Assembly (NCBI GenBank): GCA_038373885.1
Contig: JAWZYV010000113.1
Span: 496,501 to 560,500 of the forward strand
Direction: 5' to 3'
DNA from: Cheiracanthium punctorium
Lineage: Eukaryota; Arthropoda; Arachnida; Araneae; Cheiracanthiidae
Length of the DNA: 64,000 bases
Position 1 is the first letter of the stretch. Every line of letters begins with the position of its first letter. Both the position numbers and the translations under genes were made by a program. Of the stretch, positions 36,410 through 46,689 are shown in pieces. The notes below the pieces were generated by a model, which was given only the letters and a program-made list of their open reading frames with translations, searched no databases and was not told the DNA's origin.

Positions 36410-39400
36410 ACCCTTGTAAAATGAACAGTATTGAAAAATAACTGCATGTCATTAGAAACCGTTTTGAAAATTGATGCATAATGCTATCGTCAATAGCTTA
36501 AAAGATAGTCTTCTGACCAAACAAATTAAGACATCCGGTACATTACTTTAGCCTGCATATTTATATGCGAACTGTAAACAGGAAAATACATTTAAACTTT
36601 CTAAACATTTCGTGATAATATTGTGATTTGTATTTTTAGCAAATGATTACGTTAAAGTATGGAGACCAAAGAAATTCCATACCGTTTAAATGTAAAGTTG
36701 AAAGCATAAACTACATAAATGAAAAAGGAATGAGAAACTGTTACGTGTTAACATCTGGATTCAGTTTAATAATATATCTTTATTTTAGAAATATGAAATA
36801 AAGTGGTACTGAATGTAAGTTATTTGAAAGTGATTTAGAAATAGAATTTTGAAATAAAGTAAAGCAAATCCCGCATTTTTTTCCTTTATTTTTAGATTTC
36901 AGCCAAATTTTTACGTTATAAATTTTCTGTTTATAATAAATAAAAGCGAATATACCTCTTTCGAAAATAATTAAAATACAACAGTTTTTAATATATAGAT
37001 AAGAGTATATCAATTATTTGTTTCAAAATGGTATGTTCTTTTATGAGCTGATGTAAAATGAGTTTAATGATTTACAAATTCCTCGTTTTCTGATTTTTGT
37101 AAGAGTGATTTTAATATTTAATTACTTCAAAGGTGGTTTGAAATGAATACTCAATATCCAGCTTAATATTTTTTGATAGCTCTGACTAAATCAAAATATT
37201 TAAGTTGGACACAGAACACACTAAAAGTATCTTCTGTGAATATACATATTTTTAATTTATTTTTACAGATGTAAAAGTTAATGAAAATTAAAATTATTTA
37301 TAAAAATTATTTTCATAGTATGTATATGATAAAATTTTTTGTGATACTTTGACTACTTCCGAAACAAACTTCTGGCTTAGACTTCGTATCTTACTACCAG
37401 GTAGCGCCCACCATTCGAAAGTAAACTTGAATCTATTTTTGATATTGAAAAGCATTTAAATAAATATACCAAGCTCCTTTACTCAAATATTTATAGGATA
37501 CTTTTGTAACACATACAAAATACAAAAATATCAAATATTTATAAGAAAAAAATCATAATAGATATTCATGCGAAACAAAATTCATTTTGTAGAAATAAAT
37601 TTACCTGTACTTTAATTTTCACCCAATAAACTAATTTTTCTACTGCATCTAAACTCAAACCTTCAGAAGCTGGAGTTTAAATATAATTATTTTAAGTGCA
37701 TCTATAAAAAAATGATAATAATACGGCAGGTAAATATTGCAACTGGGGATATTGCTTTCGGATTTTATCAACAAATGGTGTGACAAAAATTTTTTAATTG
37801 AGTATGAGATTTCATATTTAATATCATATGTCCATCTAAAAATAACCTTCTGGGAGTTTTAATCTAAAATTTCTGACCGAATAAATGATTCTGCTTGAAT
37901 ATTAAATTTCAAGTTCTTTTAAGTAAGACTGATTTTTAAGCGATGAACATTTCCGAATTTTGCAGATTTGTCATATTTCAGTACAACAATAAATTTCTAT
38001 ATTTTGGAGATATTTTTCTTTATTCAACTTTGAAAGTTGCTCACACGTCGTTTCAAACTTAAATCAATTTTGAGCAAACGTTCTGCGGATATTCTTCCAA
38101 ACGTTTGATGAAAAACAGAGTTAAAAAAGGGGCAGCAGATTTCAGAACACGCTCTAGTCTTGTTATGTGTTTTTCAAACTTTATTTTCTTTAAAACACTA
38201 CATCTTAGTAAATGAAGATCTTTCTACGTGACTTTGAGTACAATATGTGGCTTATTTATTTTCTTTTTCCTTTAAAATGTGCGGATAAAGTAAAAAATAC
38301 GGAGAATTGGATCTACACTAGTTAAACTATAGTTTGGTTAAGTTATGTCGAAAAAAAAAAACAATTTATGTCCTTTCTTATCCAAAGTTATAAAATGTTC
38401 TTTCTGTTGTTATTTATTTTTCTTAATATTTTATAAAATGCACTTTGAAAGAAAATTCCGTAGGAAAGAAAGAAAAACAATTAACTGCAAAAACTTTCCA
38501 GCACGATATTTATTACTTCTTATAAAGTGCTATTTTTTTAAAAAGATGCTAGGGAGTTTCTGTAAAGGATAAAAGGGAGTTAAAATGTATCTTTTACAAA
38601 ACATCTAAAGCGGATATTTCCTGATTTTCTTTTTTGTACGACGGGCATTTTCGAAATATATATCACAGATTTTTCACTTTTTACAATGCAAGAAGTTACA
38701 GAATGGACAAATCAACTCCTTTGAAGAGACAGTTGGTAAAAAAGCTAACATTAGGTGTACCTGTTTGAATTTTATGTAAAAAAAGTGTAATGTCCTTTTT
38801 TACATAAAATTCAAACAAACTAGTTTTAAGAACACGCTGTGCCTAAGTATAGGTCTCACATTTGTTAAATTTTAAAGCGACAATTTTATAGATTCTTTTT
38901 TCTTTCTTTCAAGAAAACTGATCGCCCTCACCCTATTACCAGGTCTACCTTCCTTGGAGGATAATATTCGAAATGTTTTGAAATTAATTTTTAGGTATTC
39001 CTGAGTGGTGCATTTCACAGCAAGAATTTTATGAAAAATCTCTTTTCTTCTTGAGAACACGCGATATGTGAAAAGAATATTTTGGCCCCCTATCTCCCAT
39101 AAGTTACTAATTTTAAATCACCATTATTGAAAATTCAGATGTTATTTTATCATCAGTTAATTAGTAATGAAAGTAATGTTAATATTTTTAAAGGTAGTCT
39201 AAGGAGTGGTCAAAATCAATAAAACTGTAAGTAGTAAACAACAGTTGAATGATTAACTGCTAAACATAAATAAGTATAACAATTTCCTTAAAGTTCTAAA
39301 ATCTCAAAGACAAGTCCAAATACCGTTAAAAATCTATAATTCCCACAGGATAGTACTTACCTTTCAGACTGTTAATTAATATTCATATATCATGCTTAAA

Positions 39401-40405
39401 ACATGTCAATAACACGAAAGAACTTTCATAAAAGTATTTTTTAAGCAAGAAAAAGTGTCCGAAGGAAAGAAAAATTTCCAGATATTACAAAGATCTTTCT
39501 ATCGATCGTAAAGAACAGAGGAGCGAAGAAAAGAAAAACCAAAGAATCTGATTCTAGTACCGATTTCATCAGAAATTCGGTAGTGTTTTCTTTTTCATTC
39601 AGGAAAGATCAAACATAAGTGCAGTAACACAATTCCACTCCGGTAAACTAGCGACAAATTTTTCTATGGTAACTCCTGTCCTTTTATTACCGTAGCTCGA
39701 AAGATGTGTCAAACCAGAAAATATTAATTTGTTTAGTGATAGTTCAAGATCACTGAGTCGGTAAAGAAATTTAACACAAAAACAAATGGCAGTGGTAGAG
39801 ACGTTTTATTATAAATGTTTCTCGATCAATAAGATCTTTCAAGAAACGCCGTATTGTGTCTCTGCTAAGGAAATTTTTTTTTTTATAAATTAGTATTTGT
39901 AGAGCTACTCAAAAGGGATGCGTGTTCACGCAAACACACAATGTAATTTTCCTACTGAATAATTTCTAAAAAGTATTTCAGAAACACTCTCAAATCCTAG
40001 ATTATATATATTTTAAAAAAGGAAGCAATGAACAGGTTAGGAATATCTTATGCTGTACACATTTTTAAAATTCTAGTTCAAAGTTACATTATTCATTTAT
40101 GTAGAGTAATACTGAATAATTAAGTAAAGCATTATTTAGTCATTTGAGGGTATGATTAGATGATTTGTACGATTTATATTTTAGCTTATTTACAATCATA
40201 AAATTGTTATACGAAATGTCCTAAATGCAAAATCAAAGGAACGACCAACAAAGTGTCCAATACAAAAAGTTGGCTGTTTACATATTTTGACATGGTACAA
40301 TTCTTTACTTATTTGCCAAAGGCAATTTCACAGGGACGTTTTACTCCTACATAAAAAACCGGTCCTAAGTATATATACTCTTTTCTACATACATTTTTCT
40401 ATCTA

Positions 40406-40410
<5 letters not shown>
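36410..40410. other. no gene recognised
   Basis: AT-rich. A 52-codon frame after a TTTTTAG near 36640 is unassigned. The only strong structure is the palindrome at 38763-38817. Confidence 0.5.
38763..38817. repeat. near-perfect hairpin, 22-23 bp stem
   Basis: GTTTGAATTTTATGTAAAAA and three more bases pair with the mirrored arm at 38795-38817 around a 9-nt loop; the only difference is one base in the A/T run. Confidence 0.9.

Positions 40411-40414
<4 letters not shown>

Positions 40415-40448
<34 letters not shown>
40415..40448. repeat. (TA)n microsatellite
   Basis: About 16 TA units with one interruption, directly abutting the Helitron fragment that follows. Confidence 0.9.
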
Positions 40449-40770
40449 AGTAAAACAGGACTTCTGTATGTACGTGTCTTCGAATCTGAAAATTTTGCGG
40501 GTTTTATCCGTTTCATATACCTGGAAATCCAAAATTACTGAAAGACAGACAGACACCATTTGCGTTTTCTAGTATTTTTCATAAGGGTCACTCAGCTTGA
40601 AGTATAAGCTTTATTTATTTATTTAATTATTATTTTTTGATATTGAAAAAATAATACAAATTTTAGTTCCACGTCGCGTTAAAACGACTGAAGCAAATGA
40701 AACTGCGTTTAGTAGCACATTAGGCTGTCAATCAAAGTGTAGGCTCAGACTGTATTTCAACATTTTTAAT
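40441..40770 (+). mobile_element. decayed Helitron fragment, plus orientation
   Basis: After the TA run the sequence follows the minus-strand 5' end of the 17.4-20.5 kb Helitrons: ACTTCTGTATGTACGTGTCTTC, AAATTTTGCG, ATCCGTTTCA and GACAGACAGACACC. It continues into internal-unit similarity with CGTTAAAACGACTGAAGC. It is diverged and has no 3' end. Confidence 0.55.
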
Positions 40771-40945
40771 TAAAGTAATTAAAAATCTTTGTAAAAAACA
40801 CACATAAGAAGTAAAAGGAAAGAGTTTATTAGTTTAGAGATAGGATTAGTTTAGAGATTTTGCAAAAATTGAGGAAATGTTTGTTGGAAAATCAAATAAA
40901 AAAGCAACGCAACTGAATGAAAATAAAATCTGGGAGCATGAGAGG

Positions 40946-41079
40946 TACACGCTTAAAAAAAGAAACTAAATTTCACTCCGAAGGAGCTGAGATGACTCCG
41001 AAGGATTGAAAACCGGGACAAGTTTGTCTTGATTTTCAGTCTTGAGGAGCGAATATTTGTTCTATTTTTTAAGTGTGTA
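40946..41079. mobile_element. TA-flanked miniature foldback element, family of 6.2 kb
   Basis: The ends TACACGCTTAAAAAAAGAAAC and the complement of TACACACTTAAAAAATAGAAC are mirrored, with TA at both edges. The inside carries repeated CTCCGAAGGA motifs shared with 6172-6310. It is non-coding. Confidence 0.6.
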
Positions 41080-42300
41080 CTTACTCTACGCGCACAATAG
41101 GTTTCGATTTTGTTTTTTAAAAATTTTTAGAAACTCATGTCAATTTTCTTTCAACTATCACGTTTAAATCAGCGTTAATTAAAATAAATGGGAAGCATGA
41201 TAGGTTGAAACTTAATTACAGGAGAGTCGTGTTTTTATAAAATTATGAATGTATTCTGGAAAATCATGTAAAATTTAATTGTTCTAAAAGTCTGTAAAAG
41301 TCTGCTATTTTTGGCCATAGATTGCCCAGTTCCGCAAGAAGTGACTTTTGTGCATAGTAAACGATGAAAATCAAATGATCAATAAAACGGGATCTGGTAT
41401 GGAGGAATTTACAGGCAGCAAGATGTAAATTTTGGCTATTTTAAGCATAGACTATTGTTCCATGCCTAAATAGAAGCTATGAAAAGGAGATCTTTCTTAA
41501 AATTCGTAACCTTGCCTCCTTCCCGAACACTGGGGGCTCAGGGTAGTATAACCAATATGAAGAAGTGGCATTTACATTAATAGGTATTTCCTCCTCCTTT
41601 CTAGATCCCGCACGTGACATATTAAAAATATCATGCTTCAAACTTTTAACAATGTAACCTTGAATCCAGGAACTTTGTGTTTCTTTTGAATTTCTTTGCA
41701 TCTTAGATATGCATAAATCGAAAGCTATTCTCTCCATTTGAAGAACAGACAGTCAGCCAGTACACAATAAAATTACAAAATATTTACGTGCTTAATTTTT
41801 TACAACTTATGTGTCTGAAGGGCACTTAATTTTTACTCTTTCAGAAGAATAACAACTTCGTAGAACAACAGCAATAACAAAAAACTTATTTTAGTACCAG
41901 TAAATCAGAGAGAGAGCGCCGCAAAAATTCAGTAATACTGCAAAAGAAAAATATATAAGCTGACGTCTTTTCATCATTTATGATGCTCATTACTTCAATC
42001 TAACGCTGGGTAAAAGCCATAGCTTTCTCTAATCTTCTGGTGTCTTATTTGCGAAAGAAAAACCGTCACTTTTATACAACACAGAAAACTGGAGAAATCT
42101 AGAAATGTGCTGAAGTTACACACATCAATGTTTTGAGAATAAGTTTAAATGATTATGAGAGTGCTAAATGAAAATATATGTATGACATTATTGAAATTCT
42201 TTAAAAGAAGAGTAAAAAATTGTTTTAATAATGGCAATTAGTTATATGTTAACTGTTTAAAATTAAACACTTTAAGTTATGTTTTTTATCTGATAATTCG
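41080..42300. other. no gene recognised
   Basis: An 86-codon minus-strand frame at 41477-41737 is unassigned; nothing else stands out. Confidence 0.45.
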
Positions 42301-42336
42301 TACTTCAAATGCTTCATTAGGAGAGACCGAAAGCCT

Positions 42337-42375
42337 CCCATGTACCAATGTTCTAGGGGAACATTGGTACGTGGG
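42337..42375. repeat. 17-bp-stem hairpin of GTACCAATGTTC motifs
   Basis: CCCATGTACCAATGTTC pairs with the mirrored arm at 42359-42375 with one mismatch around a 5-nt loop. The core GTACCAATGT recurs at about 43888, 44560 and 44737. Confidence 0.85.
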
Positions 42376-42444
42376 ATATATTGATGCCAACAATGAAGGA
42401 ATTTTTAACCGACGAAAAAACGGAGAAGGTTCTCAAGTCGACGA

Positions 42445-42447
<3 letters not shown>

Positions 42448-42507
<60 letters not shown>
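42448..42507. repeat. (TA)30 microsatellite
   Basis: About 60 bp of uninterrupted TA, the longest in the window. Confidence 0.97.
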
Positions 42508-42509
<2 letters not shown>

Positions 42510-42764
42510 GTATGATCACAGGCATAACTTTTTACAGAATAATCCGATTTTCATAATTATTTTTTTATTGGAAAGGGTATATCCCGAAGCTGGTCCCACA
42601 CAAATTTGGAGAAAAAATTCCAACCCTAAGGGTGGAAAAACGGGGAATGATTGATTGTTCACTCACTGATTGTAATGTATGACCACGCATAACTTTTTAC
42701 AGAGTAGTCTGATTTTGATAATTCTTTTTTTATTGGATAGGGTATACCTCGAAGTTGGTCCCAT
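42508..42764. repeat. 90-bp direct repeat, two copies about 168 bp apart
   Basis: Both copies contain GCATAACTTTTTACAGA and TTTTTATTGGA followed by GGGTATA and GAAG-TTGGTCCCA. Divergence is around one base in eight by eye. Family unknown. Confidence 0.75.
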
Positions 42765-42787
42765 ATAAATTATAACAAAAATTATAA

Positions 42788-43352
42788 AATAAAAACTTTT
42801 TAATAAAAAAACTAGACCGCCGAAAATACTGAAAAGCAAAAAATAACGAACCTTTTTTATTTAACCTTAATAACTAAGTTCTTAAACCAATGTAAGTATA
42901 CCTAAGTGTATATTTTTGTAATTAGTTTGAGTTTTTAATTAACCTTAATAAAACTAAGTTCTTAAACTAATTAAGTATACCTAAGTAATTTTGAGTCGGT
43001 GCCAAACAATCAATGAACAAAGATTATTAAATTACCTTAAATTTAAAGAAATAACCAAATCAAATTTACAATATAACGTGAAATCTCGGATAAGCATTCA
43101 CATTCCAAAAAATGCGCTCTCCTCCAAATTTGCTAGTTTGGCGCCGACTCAAAATTACTTAGGTATACTTACATTAGTTTAAGAACTTAGTCATTAAGGT
43201 TAATTAAAATCTCAAACTATTTACAAAAATATATACTTCGGTATACTTACATTAGTTTAAGAACTTAGTTATTAAGGTTAAATGAAAAAGGTTTATTACT
43301 TTTTGCTTCAGTTTTTTTGGCGGTTTAGTTTTTTTATTACAAAGTTTTTATT
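42788..43352. mobile_element. non-coding element with 220-bp inverted arms
   Basis: Left arm 42788-43007 and right arm 43136-43352 are reverse complements with scattered differences, around a loop of about 128 bp. Each arm holds two copies of TTAACCTTAATAACTAAGTT followed by CTTAAACTAATGTAAG, so the arms have internal direct repeats. RNA from it would form a long double strand. Outer edges have no clear target duplication. Confidence 0.75.
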
Positions 43353-43454
43353 CAGGTGAAAGTTTGTTTGAATTGTATTTACGGTTTCTTGATAAATGTA
43401 ACTTTAATTGTGTTACTCTAATTTTCCAATTTTGGAAGTCTATTTGTAACATCA

Positions 43455-43735
43455 AGCCCAGTGGTGTAATGGTTAGCGCAACGAGGTGCCGTCCCACAGG
43501 TCCGGGGTTCGAATCCCGAGATAGGCACGGTCGACTCAGCCTTTCATCCCTTGAGTGGGTCGATAAAATGAGGACCAATCTTGCTTGGGGTTAAACACTG
43601 GGGGCGCCGCTTCAGGCTGACCATTTGGCCGTGGCATATGCATCCGCACCCCAGAGCCCATGGTCGCGAAGGAGTGGTTGGGCAGCGTAGGCCTTGGCCC
43701 CGCAGAGGAGCTGTTGCGCTAATGTTTGACTTTTG
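43455..43735 (+). mobile_element. tRNA-derived SINE with exact 13-bp target duplication
   Basis: ATTTGTAACATCA lies immediately before (43442-43454) and after (43736-43748). The head 43456-43527 is tRNA-like with A box TGGTGTAATGGTTAGCGC and B box GGTTCGAATCC, followed by a body that ends AATGTTTGACTTTT. A 5'-truncated copy of the same family is at 58283-58400. The intact boxes mean pol III transcription is plausible. Confidence 0.85.
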
Positions 43736-44032
43736 ATTTGTAACATCATAATCAGAATTTTTTTTTATCTATCACTTAGAATATAGTAGCACATTATAAT
43801 GTATGTTAATGGCATTTATTTTTGAACTGTCTTGAAGTATAATGTAATCAAGAAATGTCAGTATTGGTCAACAGTCGTATTGGACACAGTGGTACATGTA
43901 CCAATGTCCCCCATAATAGGCTCTAAATTGGCATAACCTTTTTCTTGATACATTAAGTGTAACAGATAACTTCAGTTATAGTTTCCAGAGTTCAGCCGAT
44001 AACAGTATTGTTGAGATCACTGATAAGAGGAG

Positions 44033-44344
44033 TAGGAACTTATCCTAACCAAAATATACGAGTCTGGTAGATCCATTTTCTCATTTAGAGATTATGTGTT
44101 AGTAAAATTTGCTGGAATGAAGACCTTTGTTTATTATGTTGTGCAGATTGTAGCTAAGACTACAGAATCTGAGTTTTTCGTAAAGTATTTAAGAAAGAAA
44201 ATCTATAGCTCAAAATTTTATTTTCCTGAACAGGTTGATAATAGCATTACTAATATTTCAGATGTATGTTCTATTCTTCCACAGCCTACATTTTTCTATG
44301 GTACTGCTAGAGCTGCAACATTATTAATTTTTCCTGTTAAGTGA
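44033..44344 (+). pseudogene. C-terminal relic of a pogo-like (CENP-B/psq-type) transposase
   Basis: From a stop at 44033-44035 one frame is open to 44344. It contains FRDYVLVKFAGMKTFVYYVV, then KYLRKK, FYFPEQVDN, a short DVCSILPQPT and TAR...IFPVK. This order resembles a C-terminal domain that I recall following the DDE domain in many psq/CENP-B-type transposon proteins of invertebrates. About 100 residues survive; the DNA-binding and catalytic parts are absent upstream, replaced by other elements. The assignment is by memory of the motif pattern. Confidence 0.45.
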
Positions 44345-44760
44345 CTATAATAACCACTAATTGTATAAAAATTCTAATTCCTCCCCCCCCCTATGTTTGT
44401 ATCGCAGTTTCAAATTAGTATTTATATATTTAAAGTATTTTTCATTTTTGTATCTTGATTACTGTTACTAATAAAAGCGTTAACTTCACAATGATTATTC
44501 TTGGAAGTGTACCAAAGTACCCCATACTTGTGCCGCGATCTACCGCATCATGGCCTACATTGGTACAGACATTTTTATTTCCTAAACTACATTTTACTGA
44601 TTTTAATACAGCAAATTTTTTGAAAATGATTCATCACAAGAGGATTCATGCAAGATTAGAAAACATTCTTCAATTGGATAGTTCAAATTTTGAAAATTTT
44701 GAATGCTCCTCTTAAAAAAGACAATTTTCTGCAAATGTACCAATGTGCCCCAGTCTCCCT
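44345..44760 (+). other. 3' flank of the pogo-like relic with GTACCAATGT motifs
   Basis: After a C-run (44383-44391) there is an unrecognised 86-codon frame (44455-44715) and then GTACCAATGTGCCCCAGTCTCC at about 44737-44758, whose complement could be the terminal repeat of the same transposon. A related GGAGAGACCG...GTACCAATG stretch lies at 42320-42350. Confidence 0.3.
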
Positions 44761-45062
44761 TACAGTGCGAATGCGCATATTAACGTCTTGATACATTTAT
44801 GGCATTCTAAGTGTATTTTGAAAGACTTTCACTGCGTAAAAAAAGTAGAAGGACATTTAGATTTTTTTGGAAAAATAAGGAACCTTTTATTTTCACTGAA
44901 TTTGTTTTTGTAAGCAACATTGTACAGATCATTTAATAAGAAAATATCAGTATCATAACCATGATACTCAAAAATAAAAGCCAACAGAAATAATTTCTAC
45001 CATTTGAAACTCTGTAAAAAAAGTAGAAGGACAGTAACCCAATGAATAAAATACAAGCGATG

Positions 45063-46070
45063 TTAGTAAGGAATACTCTTCCCATTAGATTTTATAATTT
45101 CAAATATTCTATTTGGCAGTGAATCATACAAAGATTGGATATCTGTTTGGCAAAAATGATCCCATGAGCTATTCAATTCTTCTCGAAGCTCAGTGATGGA
45201 TTCAAACTGTTTTCCACCAGCATATACACGACGAACAAGCATTGCCCAGATGTTAAGATCATTGCCTACTATGTTAAGATCAGGGCTTTTAGCCGGCCAG
45301 GATAAAACCTGCACATTACTTGAAACGAACCAGTTTTTAACTCCATCAGCGGTGTGAATGGAGGCTCCGTTTTGTTGAAAGATCCACTTTTCTCCTCCTA
45401 ATTTGGAGCCATAAGGAAGAAGCTCAGAATTTGGCAGCTGAATATAGTCTGTATGCGTCTGCCTACCACTCAGAAAGACCAGACTTGTTCTTCCTCCATA
45501 TCCAACTGTTAACCAGACCATCAAACTTCCTCCCCCCATTTGTCGAGTTGAATAAAATTGTTCTTCGTTCTTCAGACAATGCCAGTAGTACTGGTAACCA
45601 TCTGGACCGTCTTAATTGAATTTCTTGTCATCTGAAAATATCACACAAGTCCATTCTGTAGTCCATGATATGTGTTCCTTAGCCCAATATAAACGGTAAT
45701 CAATATGTGTTTGTTTCCACTTTGAATGATGCTTCCGCTTTTTGAAAATGAATATTTTGGATCTTTTAATGTAGTTGTAAACTGTTTGCCTTGACACATA
45801 AGTAAGTCCTGCTTGAATTCGAGCCTTTGCAATAGTTCCATTGCACTTTTTAAGCTCGCGAGGAACTTTTTTTTCATCGCGAAGCGTTAACTTTTTAAGT
45901 CTGCCAGTCTTCTTTCTCTTTCTGCTTCTGTCTGGATTTCTGATAAAGTTAGAAACTGTATTGGGGCTGACGTGCAGTATACGAGCAATCTCTCTAACAC
46001 CTTTACCATCATATTTATATGCAAAAATTTGGCCTTTTTGAAAATCATTTAAGGGTATTCCTCTTGGCAT
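45063..46070 (-). pseudogene. Tc3-like DDE transposase, inactive
   Basis: The frame starts MPRGIPLNDFQKGQIFAYKY, a typical Tc3-type paired-like helix-turn-helix start, and runs 335 codons, about the length of Tc3 transposase. Residues 1-50 and 60-105 are the two DNA-binding helix-turn-helix units. Catalytic positions: D147 in IFSDDKKF is kept; the second aspartate is changed (FQQNGASIH, N234); the third acid is glycine (SPDLNIVGN, G269), followed by a short duplicated DLNI. There is one in-frame stop at codon 153. With two catalytic residues lost it cannot cut DNA even if the stop were read through. It might still bind DNA. Confidence 0.88.
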
Positions 46071-46358
46071 TCTGGAGAGAAAACAAATAAGGAAAATCTT
46101 GTCACGTGTAAAGCAAGAAATTACACTAAACGGAGTTTATTGCTGGAAAACTAGAATAATACTGTCTTCAAAACATCTTGGAATAATAACTAAAATTCTG
46201 AATGATGTCATTCAATTAAAATAGAAAACAATAATGCAGTAATTAATAGAAAGCAAACGATTTAATTAAAATTCTTTTGTTAAATACTGCACTTACTTGA
46301 ATGGTAGTGTACCTTGGACCAGTCCGAGGTACGCCCGAAATAGATCATTTTAGAAATA

Positions 46359-46461
46359 ATGGGATCATTTTTGCCAAACAGACATTCAATCTTTGTATGA
46401 TTCACTGCCAAATAGAATATTCGAAATTATAAAATCTATCCTTACTAACATCGCTTGTATT
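46359..46461 (+). pseudogene. inverted second copy of the Tc3-like transposase C-terminus
   Basis: This is the part of the right arm that mirrors codons for the last 34 residues of the transposase. It lies opposite in direction to the main copy. It shows that the right end was formed by inverted duplication or by a second, truncated element inserted in opposite orientation. Confidence 0.7.
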
Positions 46462-46689
46462 TTATTCATTGGGTTACTCTCCTTCTGCTTTTTTTACAGA
46501 GTTTCAAATGGTAGAAATTATTTCTCTGGGCATTAATGTTTTATTTTTGAATATCATGGTTATGATATTGATAATTTCTTATTAAATGATCTATAAAATG
46601 TTGCTTACAAAAAAAAATCAGTAAAAATAAAAGGTTCCTTATTTTTATAAAAAAATCTAAATGTCCTTCTACTTTTTTTACGCAGTGTA

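Larger units (their letters stand above)
44830..46687 (-). mobile_element. Tc3-like transposon with 330-bp inverted ends
   Basis: Both ends start CACTGCGTAAAAAAAGTAGA and are mirrored over 44830-45165 and 46359-46687. The right edge is followed by TA (46688-46689); the left has TT, a probable decayed TA. A second GTAAAAAAAGTAGAAGGA-type site lies 178 bp (left) and 184 bp (right) inside the terminal one, like the terminal and internal transposase sites about 180 bp apart in nematode Tc3. The right arm also contains an inverted copy of the last 34 codons of the transposase, which normal terminal repeats lack. Confidence 0.8.

Noticed and set aside
36640..36800. 52-codon frame after a TTTTTAG acceptor-like site
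   Set aside because: Composition resembles chance AT-rich frames and the peptide is unrecognised.
42371..42654. Frames rich in Tyr-Ile repeats
   Set aside because: They are translations of the (TA)30 microsatellite.
46309..46332. Palindrome GTACCTTGGACCAGTCCGAG... as a regulatory site
   Set aside because: Imperfect, inside a transposon, with no supporting context.
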